The notes beneath the pieces are model-generated. The model was not told where the DNA came from. It searched no databases and was given only the letters and a program-made list of their open reading frames with translations. A program made the position numbers and the translations under genes. Below, in pieces: positions 8,342 to 17,458 of a stretch of 49,121 nucleotides of DNA. Position 1 is the first letter of the stretch; each line of letters starts with the position of its first letter. This DNA is from Oscillospiraceae bacterium (GTDB lineage: Bacteria > Bacillota > Clostridia > Oscillospirales > Oscillospiraceae), in assembly GCA_009779845.1 (NCBI GenBank), contig WRBE01000016.1, positions 1 through 49,121 of the forward strand, given 5' to 3'.

Positions 8342-11140
8342 ATGAAAAAGAAATTGTTGTGTATTTGTTTGGTGGTACTGATGTTGTTGACAGCAGTACC
8401 GGGGGTGGCGTTTGCGGTGGATGTGGAGCCGTTGACGTTTACCACGGAGCCGATGATTGCGGCGGGATGCCTGCACACGGTGGCTCTGAGATACGATGGC
8501 ACAGTCTGGGCGTGGGGAAACGGTCTTTCTGGTCAGCTGGGCACTGGTACTAGAGTGTGCACTTTGTGGCCTGTGGAAACGCAAAACATGAGAGACACAA
8601 TCGCCGTTTCAGCCAGCTTAGTCAGTAGGGCACACAATCGCTCGCCTCATAGTGTGAAACTGAGGCGTGATGGCACAGTTTGGGCTTGGGGCGGAAACAA
8701 TCATGGACAATTAGGCAACGGCACCAGCGGAATTCAAAATAACCGCCTTATCCCCACACAAGTACAAAATTTGGACAACATAACAGCGATTGCTACGGGG
8801 AGGGGGCATACCGTTGCCCTAAGGAGTGATGGAACAGTTTGGATATGGGGTTGGTTCGCAGTCGATCCTCCGAGGAATCTCTATCGCACAACACCAACGC
8901 AAGTGCCAGGGCTATCTGGTGTGACAGAAATTGCAGCAGGGGAAGATCATGTGGTTGCCCTGCGAAACGATGGTACTGTTTGGACTTGGGGCGCGAATTG
9001 GCACGGGCAACTAGGTGACAACAGTGGGGGCCGTCTGACACCTGGGGTAGTTAGGAATCTAGACAATGTAACTACAATCGCAGCAGGAGGAGGGCACACA
9101 GTCGCCCTGCGGAACGATGGTACCGTTTGGACCTGGGGGCAAAATCAACATGGACAATTAGGCGATAATACAACAAGCGGTCGCGTTACGCCTTTAGCTG
9201 TGAGAGGACTGGGCGATGTGAAAGCAATTTCGGCCGGAGGCGATCATACAATAGCTCTGCGAAACGATGGTGCTGTTTGGGCGTGGGGCGCAAATCAGTA
9301 TGGTCAGCTAGGGGATGACACAACGACCCATCGCCATTCCCCTGTACAGACCCAAAACATTAGAGATATAACTGCAATTTCGGCAGGAATGCACCACACT
9401 GTTGCCCTGCGGAATGATGGCACGGTTTGGGCGTGGGGTAGTAATTTTCAGGGACAGCTAGGTGATTTTTCGGCGGTTGACCGACACACGCCCGTACAAG
9501 TCCGCGGCCCGGGTGGCGTTAGGTTTTTGAACTTGCTTGAAGGTTCACCGGGCGGCGGTGGGCCTTCAACACCACTAGAGCGTGTCCCTGCACAATATCA
9601 ACATATTTACGACTTTTTACAAGCCAACGATTTTGAACGACTGTTCCCCGGCTACAATGCCTTTACAACCGTATTTATAGATGCCGTGCCTATGTGGGAT
9701 GTTGCCATGCTTGGGCTTGGGAGTAGCACAAGATTCAATGTTGTTACCGGTCTGATTACCGGTGGCATTGATGGGGCTGTTGATGCCGTCATGAATGACC
9801 CACGCAGGGTAAATGCGGTTGTGCGTGACTTGGTCAACGAAATAGCGGGAACAAATGTCTATTCCGCTGACAAAGAAATGAGTGCATTATTCAGTTTTTT
9901 TGCAGACAGTCTCACAGCTTTGGACAGCAATGCAGGTTACTTCTTTACTGCCTTAAAAGAATTTGACAGCCATATGGAGGCCATAAGCAGAAACTTACAA
10001 AATTATTATCAAAATATTAGAATGCTGGAGTCTGTCCGGAGGGTCAGTACCTCGCCCCAGCTTACCCAAACAATAAACGCTGTACTTCACCAATATCAAC
10101 GAGACCTTGCCGAAGCCTTTGGGGCGCTTTGGGGACGGTTTGCGGTAAATAAAAGCATTGATATAGCGGTAGGGCTGGTGCTGGGCAAACCAACGGTTGC
10201 GATTACAAGTGCCTTAGACCTAGTCATCGGGCAGGTTCCCTCCGTTGGTGGGCTGGAAACCATCATCGTAACAGATAATCTGAATCGGGACGTTATGGAC
10301 ACCTTTAGAAATGCCGCCACCAGAATTACCCAAGGGTACTTTACCTCTGAGCATGTGGAAAGCTACCAAAATGCCTTTTATCTGGCGCGATCTTTGCAGA
10401 TGATGCGGTATCGGGCGATGCGAACCAATTCCAATTTTGGTGCGACAGAACGAGGTTATGTCGACATGCAACTTACAAATTTGGAGGCAATGACCCATAC
10501 GAACTTTATTTTTTCCGTGCCGTTTAGCCAGTACCATCATCGCTCGCCTATCATGACTCAATTTGTTGACGTAGGCCTCCATTGGGGCGCACAAGCAATT
10601 CAGTTCGTAAATGACCAAGACATTATGCGAGGCACGTCATCCACCACCTTTGCCCCCAACACAGACTTTAGCCGTGCCATGGTAGTGGCGACGCTATACC
10701 GCATGGCGCACGATGAAACGATATCAGCCGCAGAGGTTGTGGATGTGCAGAGCTACCAAAGATTCAACGATGTGCCGGAAAACGCTTGGTTCGCACACTA
10801 CGTTGCGTGGGCGTATGAGAACAACATTGTGACAGGGATTAGCCAAAATCGCTTTGCGCCGGGTGCCAGCGTGACCCGTGAGCAATTTGCCACCATGATG
10901 CACCGCTACGCCGAAGTGATGGGCTATGATATCACACTGCCGGAGGACTTTGTTCTGACGTTTCCGGATGCCGACCTCATCAGCAATTGGGCACTGGCAG
11001 GAAAACATTGGGCGAACTACAATGGCCTCATCATGGGTACAAACCGGGGGACATTAAATCCAACAGGCACCGCAACCCGGGCCGAGAGTGCCACAATCTT
11101 GATGCGATTTGTCATGGACGTTGCAGCGTTTCAAAATTAG
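8342..11140 (+). CDS. RCC1-repeat surface protein with C-terminal SLH domains
   Basis: A 932-residue secreted protein. The start at 8342 is preferred over the ATG at 8336 because GGAG (8331-8334) is then seven bases away. Its signal peptide covers about 1-28. From about residue 35 to 390 it has seven or so RCC1-type beta-propeller blades with the recurring pattern HTVALRNDGTVWTWG...GQLG. A mostly helical central region (about 415-745) is unrecognised. Three SLH domains end the protein, marked by FVNDQDIMRGTSSTTFAPN, FNDVPENAWFAHYVAWAY and FPDADLISNWALAGKHWANY. RCC1 propellers are interaction domains, so a surface binding or adhesion role is inferred. The gene is monocistronic between its own promoter and a 20-bp hairpin. 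Confidence 0.9.
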   Translation: MKKKLLCICLVVLMLLTAVPGVAFAVDVEPLTFTTEPMIAAGCLHTVALRYDGTVWAWGNGLSGQLGTGTRVCTLWPVETQNMRDTIAVSASLVSRAHNRSPHSVKLRRDGTVWAWGGNNHGQLGNGTSGIQNNRLIPTQVQNLDNITAIATGRGHTVALRSDGTVWIWGWFAVDPPRNLYRTTPTQVPGLSGVTEIAAGEDHVVALRNDGTVWTWGANWHGQLGDNSGGRLTPGVVRNLDNVTTIAAGGGHTVALRNDGTVWTWGQNQHGQLGDNTTSGRVTPLAVRGLGDVKAISAGGDHTIALRNDGAVWAWGANQYGQLGDDTTTHRHSPVQTQNIRDITAISAGMHHTVALRNDGTVWAWGSNFQGQLGDFSAVDRHTPVQVRGPGGVRFLNLLEGSPGGGGPSTPLERVPAQYQHIYDFLQANDFERLFPGYNAFTTVFIDAVPMWDVAMLGLGSSTRFNVVTGLITGGIDGAVDAVMNDPRRVNAVVRDLVNEIAGTNVYSADKEMSALFSFFADSLTALDSNAGYFFTALKEFDSHMEAISRNLQNYYQNIRMLESVRRVSTSPQLTQTINAVLHQYQRDLAEAFGALWGRFAVNKSIDIAVGLVLGKPTVAITSALDLVIGQVPSVGGLETIIVTDNLNRDVMDTFRNAATRITQGYFTSEHVESYQNAFYLARSLQMMRYRAMRTNSNFGATERGYVDMQLTNLEAMTHTNFIFSVPFSQYHHRSPIMTQFVDVGLHWGAQAIQFVNDQDIMRGTSSTTFAPNTDFSRAMVVATLYRMAHDETISAAEVVDVQSYQRFNDVPENAWFAHYVAWAYENNIVTGISQNRFAPGASVTREQFATMMHRYAEVMGYDITLPEDFVLTFPDADLISNWALAGKHWANYNGLIMGTNRGTLNPTGTATRAESATILMRFVMDVAAFQN

Positions 11141-11168
11141 ATTGGAAGGGATTTAGAACGCCATAAAC

Positions 11169-11215
11169 ACAACCCACCGCCGTATTCCGACAACAGGAAT
11201 ACGGCGGTGGGTTGT
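11169..11215. terminator. Perfect 20-bp hairpin between convergent genes
   Basis: Arms 11169-11188 and 11196-11215 are exact reverse complements with a seven-base loop. It lies between the RCC1-SLH gene (plus) and the SLC13 transporter gene (minus). There is no strong T-tract, but the stem is very stable and probably works in both directions. Confidence 0.7.
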
Positions 11216-11235
11216 TGCTTAGATTAAAACACCCC

Positions 11236-12633
11236 TCAAAACCCAAACACGCCGCCCATAAACGGCAGCCAAACCGCCAGTAGAACCACCAAGGCAATCT
11301 GCAAAAACACAGTAGACCGCCCCATGTCGGTCATGCGGTAATACCCCTTGCTGTAAGTCAAAAGCTGTACCGTGTCCAAGGGAAGCAGATAACAGTTACA
11401 GGCACAAAACGCCAAGGCCATAATCAATAACGCAGGCGGCGCACCATTGAGCATAGCAATCGCTATGAACGGCCCCGCCAGCACGGTAATCAGTGCCGGG
11501 GCCGAGGTAATCATCAGCAGCATGACAAAACAGACCACCGCCGCAAACCCCACCAACAGGGGAGTCGGCAGAGTGAGGTGAGCGGGGTAGAGGGTTTCGA
11601 CTAACCAACTGCTGACCCCGTTTTGTACCAAGGCCCCTGCGATGGACAGAACGGTGCCGCTGATGAAAATAATGTCCCAATTGATGCCGGACAGGAATTT
11701 CTGCCACGACAACACCCGAACCCCCGGCAAAAAGAAGAGGACACAGCCCAAGAGGGCCACGGTAAACACCTCAATCCCCGGCACCCAAGAAGAAGCGATC
11801 CAGAGGACGAGCATGGTGAGGATAATGAAAATCACCGTAACCTCTTTGCGCCCCGGCGGGCCTTTGACTTGGGCTTGGAGGGTTTCTTGATATGCCGCAA
11901 TCATCTGCGGGTCAACTTGGGCGGGTTTGTAGACTTTTATCATCAAAAACCACGCAAAAGGGAGCAATACCACCACCAAGGGAATCCCAATCGCCATCCA
12001 CTGGACGAAGCTGACAGTCTGTCCGGTATACTGCTCTAACAGACTGAGGGCCAACAGGTTCAATGACGAGGATGCAGGTGTTGCCATGCCGCCAATCATG
12101 GTGGCAACAGGGACAGCGATGAGAAAGGTTTTGCCGATGGAGCGTTTGGCGGGGCCGTCTTCCAGTAGGTTAATAAACTCCAGCGCAATGGTCATCATAA
12201 TCGCGGCGGTAGGGACGTTGGACATGAAAAATGACGTGCCCGCCGTGGCCAGCATGAGGGCCAGTAAAATCCGCTCAATCCGCCATCCGGCCCGGCGGAA
12301 TAGAGCCAATAGTACCCGCTTGGTGACAGGCACCTCCATAATCGCCCCGGCGATGCCGAAAGAGGCGACGATGAAAAATAACACAGGGTGGGAAAACCCG
12401 GCAACAGCCCCCTCAAACCGCTCCGTGACGCCTAATATGGGGGTAAGGCCGATGGTGAGCAGGGAGGTGACGGAGAGGGGTAGAGCCTCTGTCACCAGCA
12501 GAATCAAAAAAAACAGGGTGAGGCCAATGGTGCTTTGGCCCGCTGTGGTTAAGCCGTAAGGGGTGGGAGCGATTTGTGATAGGAGCAAGACCAAAACCCC
12601 AAAACCCAAGCCGATTTTCTGGCGTTTGTTCAC
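11236..12633 (-). CDS. SLC13/DASS-family anion (dicarboxylate or citrate) transporter
   Basis: A 465-residue polytopic membrane protein with about 11-12 hydrophobic segments. Family signatures are visible: TEALPLSVTSLL near residues 47-58, SFFMSNVPTAAIMM (an S-N-V/T-P helix-hairpin motif) and GGMATPASSSLN, both part of the duplicated substrate/Na+ site of DASS transporters. A GTG start at 12633 is chosen because AAAGGGGG lies about seven bases upstream; the ATG at 12651 has no ribosome site. Members move sulfate, citrate, succinate or malate with Na+. The substrate cannot be read from the sequence. The gene stands alone. Confidence 0.85.
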   Translation of the reverse strand: MNKRQKIGLGFGVLVLLLSQIAPTPYGLTTAGQSTIGLTLFFLILLVTEALPLSVTSLLTIGLTPILGVTERFEGAVAGFSHPVLFFIVASFGIAGAIMEVPVTKRVLLALFRRAGWRIERILLALMLATAGTSFFMSNVPTAAIMMTIALEFINLLEDGPAKRSIGKTFLIAVPVATMIGGMATPASSSLNLLALSLLEQYTGQTVSFVQWMAIGIPLVVVLLPFAWFLMIKVYKPAQVDPQMIAAYQETLQAQVKGPPGRKEVTVIFIILTMLVLWIASSWVPGIEVFTVALLGCVLFFLPGVRVLSWQKFLSGINWDIIFISGTVLSIAGALVQNGVSSWLVETLYPAHLTLPTPLLVGFAAVVCFVMLLMITSAPALITVLAGPFIAIAMLNGAPPALLIMALAFCACNCYLLPLDTVQLLTYSKGYYRMTDMGRSTVFLQIALVVLLAVWLPFMGGVFGF

Positions 12634-12663
12634 AAGGCAACCCCCTTTCATTTACTGCTTGTA

Positions 12664-12692
12664 ACCCTAACATGGCAAACGGCTGATGTCAA
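12664..12692 (-). promoter_or_regulatory. Promoter of the SLC13 transporter gene
   Basis: On the minus strand, TTGACA (12692-12687) is 17 bp from an extended -10, TGtTAGGGT, whose hexamer covers 12669-12664. It lies about 30 bp from the GTG start. Confidence 0.6.
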
Positions 12693-12746
12693 GGGCCGGG
12701 ATGCCGGGGGTGCCGCCCCAAAAAAACGCAAGCTAAGGGGTTTTGC

Positions 12747-12775
12747 TTGCTTGTGCCGACAGCCTGTGATAAAAT
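12747..12775 (+). promoter_or_regulatory. Promoter of the folate operon
   Basis: TTGCTT (12747-12752) is 17 bp from an extended -10, TGaTAAAAT, whose hexamer covers 12770-12775. It lies 33 bp upstream of the folA start. Confidence 0.65.
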
Positions 12776-12808
12776 AATTCCATTGTCGGAAAGGGGGGCG
12801 AGGGTGCC

Positions 12809-13312
12809 TTGCAAGTCAACAACTGGAACGCCATCGCCGCCATGGCGAAAAACCATGTCATCGGTACAGACGGTCGGTTGCCGTGGCATATCCCGGAGGA
12901 TTTGGCGTGGTTTCACGCCATGACCGAAGGGCAAACGTTGATAGTGGGCAGAAAAACGCTGGAATCTATGCCGAACCTGCCGCAAAACGCCTACCTCATG
13001 CTCACCCAAGACAAGTCGTATGTTCCGGCGGCATCCAATGTGCGGGTTATACACGACCTGTCCCAAGTTCCCAACCGGGATTTAGCAGGGCGGGGCATTT
13101 GGATATGCGGCGGCAGCGCCGTGTATGCGGCGGCACTGCCGTACTGTCAATACCTCTACTTGACCACAGTCAAAGGAGATTTTACCGGGGATGCCTATTT
13201 CCCGCCATTTTCCGACACCTTTCAGCTAGACGAGACATTGCGTGACAACGCCCAACTCACCATCGCACGCTACAAAAATATACACCATCACGGAGGACAT
13301 CGCCTTGATTGA
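12809..13312 (+). CDS. folA: Dihydrofolate reductase
   Basis: A 167-residue DHFR, the usual length, that reduces dihydrofolate to tetrahydrofolate with NADPH. Visible motifs are the N-terminal strand [14 protein letters not shown], the substrate loop LPWHIPEDL with acidic E30/D31, the cofactor-binding GRKTLESMP at about 47-55 and [12 protein letters not shown] at about 107-118. The start is a TTG after AAGGGGGG and GAGGG. It is the first gene of the folate operon, and its 3' end overlaps folE by eight bases. It ends in a short His-rich tail (HHHGGHRLD), which arises because this frame runs through the folE ribosome site. Confidence 0.93.
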   Translation: MQVNNWNAIAAMAKNHVIGTDGRLPWHIPEDLAWFHAMTEGQTLIVGRKTLESMPNLPQNAYLMLTQDKSYVPAASNVRVIHDLSQVPNRDLAGRGIWICGGSAVYAAALPYCQYLYLTTVKGDFTGDAYFPPFSDTFQLDETLRDNAQLTIARYKNIHHHGGHRLD

Positions 13313-13868
13313 TAAAAAGCGGGCAGAGGCCGCCATTCGAGAACTTCTCTACGCCATCGGGGACGACCCGGAGCGGGAGGGGTTACAAGAAACCCCCGCA
13401 CGGGTAGCCAACATGTACGAAGAGATTTTTTGCGGCCTGACGGAAGACCCCAAAGAGGTCTTGAAATATTTCGACGAGGATTTCTGTGAAGAGATGGTGG
13501 TGGTCAAAGACATCGCCTTTCATTCCATGTGCGAGCACCATCTGTTGCCCTTTTTCGGTGTGGCGCATATCTGCTATATCCCCGCACCGGGGCATCTGTT
13601 GGGGTTGAGTAAGCTGGCCCGGATTGTGGAGCATTACGCCCGCCGTCCCCAGCTGCAAGAGAAAATGGGGGGCCAGATTGCGGATTTATTAGAGCAGGAA
13701 TCACACGCCGCCGGGGTGGCGGTGGTGATTGATGCCGAGCATTTATGTATGGCCATGCGCGGGGTGAAAAAAATCGGGTCGAAAACCGTGACCACGGCCC
13801 TGCGAGGGAAGATCAAAGCCGAACCCACCCTCCGGGCGGAGGCGTTGGACATGCTGTATCGAAAATAG
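13305..13868 (+). CDS. folE: GTP cyclohydrolase I
   Basis: A 187-residue FolE that converts GTP to 7,8-dihydroneopterin triphosphate, the first step of folate synthesis. The zinc ligands are present in [13 protein letters not shown] (C76, H79) and HLCMAMRG (C148), together with the tunnel motif [20 protein letters not shown]. The start is a TTG at 13305 with GGAGGA seven bases upstream. A longer frame from 13242 would overlap folA by 71 bases and is less likely. The overlap with folA implies translational coupling. Confidence 0.95.
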   Translation: MIDKKRAEAAIRELLYAIGDDPEREGLQETPARVANMYEEIFCGLTEDPKEVLKYFDEDFCEEMVVVKDIAFHSMCEHHLLPFFGVAHICYIPAPGHLLGLSKLARIVEHYARRPQLQEKMGGQIADLLEQESHAAGVAVVIDAEHLCMAMRGVKKIGSKTVTTALRGKIKAEPTLRAEALDMLYRK

Positions 13869-13880
13869 GGGATTGGTGTG

Positions 13881-14363
13881 ATGCAGAGAGTGAATGCCAT
13901 CTTGGAGCACCCCCTGTTCCAAGCATCCATGGAGAAAAATAGAGAAAGCGAGACCAATAGCGCCTTTTGCACCCACGACATGGCCCACGCAAGGGACGTG
14001 GCCCGGATTGGGTATATCCTCAATTTGGAACAGGGGTTGGGGATTTCCAAAGAGGTGATCTATGCCGCCGCACTGCTTCATGATATCACCAAGTGGTTAC
14101 AACATGCGGAGGGTGTGCCACATAATGAATCTGCCATTGAGCCTGCGACCCGGATTCTGCAAGATTGTGGGTTCGGGCAGGGGGAAATCGCCATGATTTG
14201 CGAGGCGATTTTACACCACCGCCGAGGGCCGGAAGAGCCGGGGATGGTGTTTGCGGCGTTGTTATTTCAGGCGGATAAGTTGTCTCGGGCGTGTTATTTG
14301 TGTGATAGCCGGGAGGCTTGTAATTGGGAGATGAGTAAGCAGAATGCGGTGTTGCGGTATTAG
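13881..14363 (+). CDS. HD-domain phosphohydrolase in the folate operon
   Basis: A 160-residue HD-superfamily protein. Metal-ligand candidates are H32 in THDMAHARDVARI, the H67-D68 pair in YAAALLHDITKW, and D132 in FQADKLSRA. HD proteins hydrolyse phosphate esters or nucleotides. It lies directly between folE and the folP part of the operon. The operon has no Nudix folQ to remove pyrophosphate from dihydroneopterin triphosphate. A role in dephosphorylating pterin phosphates is therefore a reasonable inference but unproven. The C-terminal third is Cys-rich (CYLCDSREAC). A GTG at 13878 is an alternative start; ATG 13881 has AGGGGA upstream. Confidence 0.8.
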   Translation: MQRVNAILEHPLFQASMEKNRESETNSAFCTHDMAHARDVARIGYILNLEQGLGISKEVIYAAALLHDITKWLQHAEGVPHNESAIEPATRILQDCGFGQGEIAMICEAILHHRRGPEEPGMVFAALLFQADKLSRACYLCDSREACNWEMSKQNAVLRY

Positions 14364-14375
14364 GGGGGGGAACCT

Positions 14376-15704
14376 ATGACTGAAAAAATTTGGCCGATTA
14401 CGTCCATAGTGGACTATTTCAAGCTTTCTGAAAAACACAATTTTGGAGAGTATATATCCCGTGGAGAGCCGGAGAAATATGATGCCATTACCGCATCTGC
14501 TTTTCGGCCATATAAAGAACACCAAGATTTTTTTGGGAAAGAACATCTACAAGAGTTCTACGACCAAATCGGCAATGAGTTGACAGAAATGCAAAGGGAA
14601 CACTTTCTTGCTTTTGCACAGCATAGCGGTTTGCCGACACCGTTGATTGATTTTACCTATTCACCTTTGGTGTCTTTGTTTTTTGCGTGTGGTGGTAGTA
14701 ATGACAAGTCAGGGCGTGTGCATTTTATTAAGAGAGATCGACTACGGCCCTTAGATATTGAGGATGAGGTTATTAGAGATTGGAAAATCGATCAGGATGA
14801 CAAGAATGATTTTGTGCCAAAAATTATTAAGAAGTGGGCCGAGGAGTATTATGCGTATGATCCTCTCTATCACTTTACCATAAGTGAAGACCTTATATCC
14901 GAATATAAGCAAGTAGTTTTCCACCTGCTGGATGCAATCTCAAATATAGTAGAAGCTCCCCAATATCCGAGAGACTTCTTTAAGCAAATATCTTGTATAT
15001 GTAATAAATTCAAAGAAGACTTTAACTCTATAGAAAAGAAGCACATTGATGAATACAAAAAATGCGAAGGTGGATATTATGCCGACCTGTATAATAGAAT
15101 TTTTTGGGAATGCAATCATGCTATTTTTTCTTTTTTCTCTCAAATAGCTAAATTCGATGGATTTATTAGCAAATCAATCAAGGCTATCGAATGGATTCAA
15201 AAAGACACCAGCCAAGAGTTAATGATTCCTGAACTTGACGATAAGTTCAAGACAGTAATGAAAGGAGATGTGCCTTGGTGGGATGTTATTAAAGCACTGT
15301 ATGAAGTAACAGTGGACTACACTAAAAAAGAGCTTGACTTTTCTACACGAAAAGTCAAGGAAAATAACTTTTATCTTCCTGTTTATCACCAATATACACC
15401 GCCAAATATCTCGGGTCGAATATTAACACAGAACTCTGCTTTCATATATCAATTTCATCATACTGAAAGAGATGTTATCAAGAATAAGAGTTTGTTCAAA
15501 ACCATGCGCCTACTCGGTGTAAAGCCTGCGAATTCTACCTTCCTACTAACTCAACAAATCAGACCAGACCTCACGATTGAGGTTCATAATAAAGAAAAGA
15601 TACTAATAGAACTAGACAACCTCGGCATCAACCTAAAAACCATTTTCGGCGACTACGACAGCATTGCAAAACACATCAAAGATAAGTTTTATCGTGAAGC
15701 ATGA
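14376..15704 (+). CDS. FRG-domain protein inserted in the folate operon
   Basis: A 442-residue protein. The N-terminal part has the FRG signature: YISRGEP at 26-32, then FRP, and later AQHSGLPTPLIDFTYSP followed by LVSLFFA (about 81-104). The FRG domain is named for its F-R-G-like motif, is often linked to defence or stress loci, and resembles ADP-ribosyltransferase-like folds; its activity is not established. The rest of the chain (about 130-442) is charged, helical and unrecognised. Base composition is clearly AT-richer than the surrounding fol genes (many aaa, ata and tat codons), a sign of recent transfer. It is nevertheless neatly placed: a G-rich ribosome site follows the HD stop, and its stop overlaps an ATG just before folP. 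Confidence 0.8.
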   Translation: MTEKIWPITSIVDYFKLSEKHNFGEYISRGEPEKYDAITASAFRPYKEHQDFFGKEHLQEFYDQIGNELTEMQREHFLAFAQHSGLPTPLIDFTYSPLVSLFFACGGSNDKSGRVHFIKRDRLRPLDIEDEVIRDWKIDQDDKNDFVPKIIKKWAEEYYAYDPLYHFTISEDLISEYKQVVFHLLDAISNIVEAPQYPRDFFKQISCICNKFKEDFNSIEKKHIDEYKKCEGGYYADLYNRIFWECNHAIFSFFSQIAKFDGFISKSIKAIEWIQKDTSQELMIPELDDKFKTVMKGDVPWWDVIKALYEVTVDYTKKELDFSTRKVKENNFYLPVYHQYTPPNISGRILTQNSAFIYQFHHTERDVIKNKSLFKTMRLLGVKPANSTFLLTQQIRPDLTIEVHNKEKILIELDNLGINLKTIFGDYDSIAKHIKDKFYREA

Positions 15705-15724
15705 ACCCTAAGGAGACCTATACC

Positions 15725-16537
15725 ATGCAAATCGGAACAACACAATTCCCCATCCACACCCGCACTTTTATCGTCGGCATCCTCAATGTCACACCGGATT
15801 CCTTCTTTGACGGCGGTTCCTACACCACCGTAGCACAAGCGGTACAGCGGGCCAAGCAGATGGTGGCGGATGGGGCGGATGTTATTGAGATCGGCGGGGA
15901 ATCTTCCCGGCCCGGATTTACGCCGGTGGCGGCGGAAGTGGAGCTTGACCGGGTGCTTCCGGTATTACAGGCACTCCAAGGCGAAATTGACGTGCCCATT
16001 GCTGTTGATACCTATAAAGCGGCGGTAGCGGAGGCGGCACTCCAAAACGGGGCGACCATGATTAACGATGTGTATCGCTTTCAAAAAGACCCAGAGCTGG
16101 CCCATGTCTGCGCCCGATATAACGCCGTCTGTTGTGTCATGCACAACCGGGATAATCAAGACTACACAGACTTTTTGCCGGATGTGTTGGCGGATTTGCA
16201 AGAGAGTATTGATTTGCTACTTGCGGCGGGTGTAAGCCCGGAGCGCATCATCACAGACCCCGGCGTGGGGTTTGCAAAATCTGTAGAGCAAAATTTGGAA
16301 GTGTTACGAAACCTGTCTCAATTTACCGCCCTACCGTACCCGGTGATGTTGGGGACATCCCGCAAAAGCTTCATGGGCCGCACCTTGGGGCTAGAGACAG
16401 ATGAGCGGCTAGAAGCCACCATCGCCACCACTGTGTTGGCAGTGACACACGGTTGCGCCTTCGTCCGTGTCCATGACGTGCTGGAAAACAAACGAGCCGC
16501 CATGATGGCGGATGAGATTATCCGTGGCAGACATTAG
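15725..16537 (+). CDS. folP: Dihydropteroate synthase
   Basis: A 270-residue DHPS that condenses hydroxymethyl-dihydropterin pyrophosphate with p-aminobenzoate. All family motifs are present in order: GILNVTPDSF, IGGESSRPG, VDTYKAAVAEAA, MINDVYRF, TDPGVGFAKS, LGTSRKSFMG and RVHDV. The start at 15725 is chosen for AAGGAG nine bases upstream; an in-frame ATG at 15701 overlaps the FRG stop codon but has no ribosome site. It is followed after 14 bases by the folB-folK fusion. Confidence 0.96.
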   Translation: MQIGTTQFPIHTRTFIVGILNVTPDSFFDGGSYTTVAQAVQRAKQMVADGADVIEIGGESSRPGFTPVAAEVELDRVLPVLQALQGEIDVPIAVDTYKAAVAEAALQNGATMINDVYRFQKDPELAHVCARYNAVCCVMHNRDNQDYTDFLPDVLADLQESIDLLLAAGVSPERIITDPGVGFAKSVEQNLEVLRNLSQFTALPYPVMLGTSRKSFMGRTLGLETDERLEATIATTVLAVTHGCAFVRVHDVLENKRAAMMADEIIRGRH

Positions 16538-16551
16538 GAGGGGAGCGCATT

Positions 16552-17379
16552 ATGGATCGCATCTATATTGACGGACTGGAGCTATTCGCACACCACGGCG
16601 TGTTGGAAGCAGAGAAAGCCGCCGGGCAGACATTTTTCATCTCTGCCGAACTCCGGCTGGATTGTCGGCAGGCGGGGATGACAGACGACTTGGCAGAGAC
16701 AGTCAATTACGCCGAAGTCTGTACCGGGATTGCCAAGGTGTTCACCGCACAGACGTATGATCTCATCGAGACCTGTGCGGAACAGGTGGTGGCCTTTGTC
16801 CTGCACACGTATCCCCAAGTCCGCAGTGTGGTGGTGACGGTGGAGAAGCCGCAGGCACCGGTGGGGCAGCATGTACGCAACATCTCTGTGCAAATTGAGC
16901 GGGCATGGCACCGCATTTATCTGGGCCTAGGCGCTAACTTGGGCGACCCCAAAGCCGCACTGGACACAGCGGCCCAGCAGATGGCATGTGACGCTTTGCG
17001 CGTTACCCAATGTTCGCCCTATTACAAGACAAAGCCCGTGAGTGATATTCCGCAAGACGATTATCTCAATTGTGTGCTGGAAGCCCAGACAACACTGCCC
17101 CCACGGGAACTCATGGCCCACCTGCTGGCGGTAGAGGCTGGCCTCGGCCGAGAGCGAAACGAACGCTGGGGGCCCCGGACGATTGATATTGACGTATTGC
17201 TATATGGTGACTTGGTGTCAGACGACCCGGATATTATCATCCCCCACCCCCGGATGCATGAGCGGCTGTTTGTGCTAGAGCCGTTTTGTGCGGTGAATCC
17301 CTATGCTGTCCACCCACTGTTGGGTCAACGGATGGCGGAGTTGAAAGAGGCCTTGACAGGGGACTGTGTGAACGATTAG
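16552..17379 (+). CDS. folK: Bifunctional dihydroneopterin aldolase / HPPK (FolB-FolK fusion)
   Basis: A 275-residue fusion. Residues 1-118 form FolB (MDRIYIDGLELFAHHGVLEAE, DDLAETVNYAEV, the active-site-region ...VEKPQAPV). Residues about 120-275 form FolK (YLGLGANLGDP, YYKTKPVSD, RWGPRTIDIDVLLYG, IPHPRMHERLFVLEPF). The two activities convert dihydroneopterin to 6-hydroxymethyl-dihydropterin and pyrophosphorylate it, making the FolP substrate. AGGAGGGG precedes the ATG. It is the last gene of the operon before a hairpin terminator. folC and the PABA genes are not in the window. Confidence 0.95.
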   Translation: MDRIYIDGLELFAHHGVLEAEKAAGQTFFISAELRLDCRQAGMTDDLAETVNYAEVCTGIAKVFTAQTYDLIETCAEQVVAFVLHTYPQVRSVVVTVEKPQAPVGQHVRNISVQIERAWHRIYLGLGANLGDPKAALDTAAQQMACDALRVTQCSPYYKTKPVSDIPQDDYLNCVLEAQTTLPPRELMAHLLAVEAGLGRERNERWGPRTIDIDVLLYGDLVSDDPDIIIPHPRMHERLFVLEPFCAVNPYAVHPLLGQRMAELKEALTGDCVND

Positions 17380-17405
17380 GTGTCTTTCGCTGTGATAGCA
17401 AAACA

Positions 17406-17446
17406 AAGAGCAGGGTTCCCGCTCAATTGACGGGAACCCTGCTCTT
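17406..17446. terminator. 16-bp hairpin terminator after the folate operon
   Basis: Arms 17406-17421 and 17431-17446 are exact reverse complements with a nine-base loop, followed on the plus strand by a T/G-rich stretch (GTTGTGTTATTA). It separates the folate operon from the convergent SLH gene. Confidence 0.75.
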
Positions 17447-17458
17447 GTTGTGTTATTA

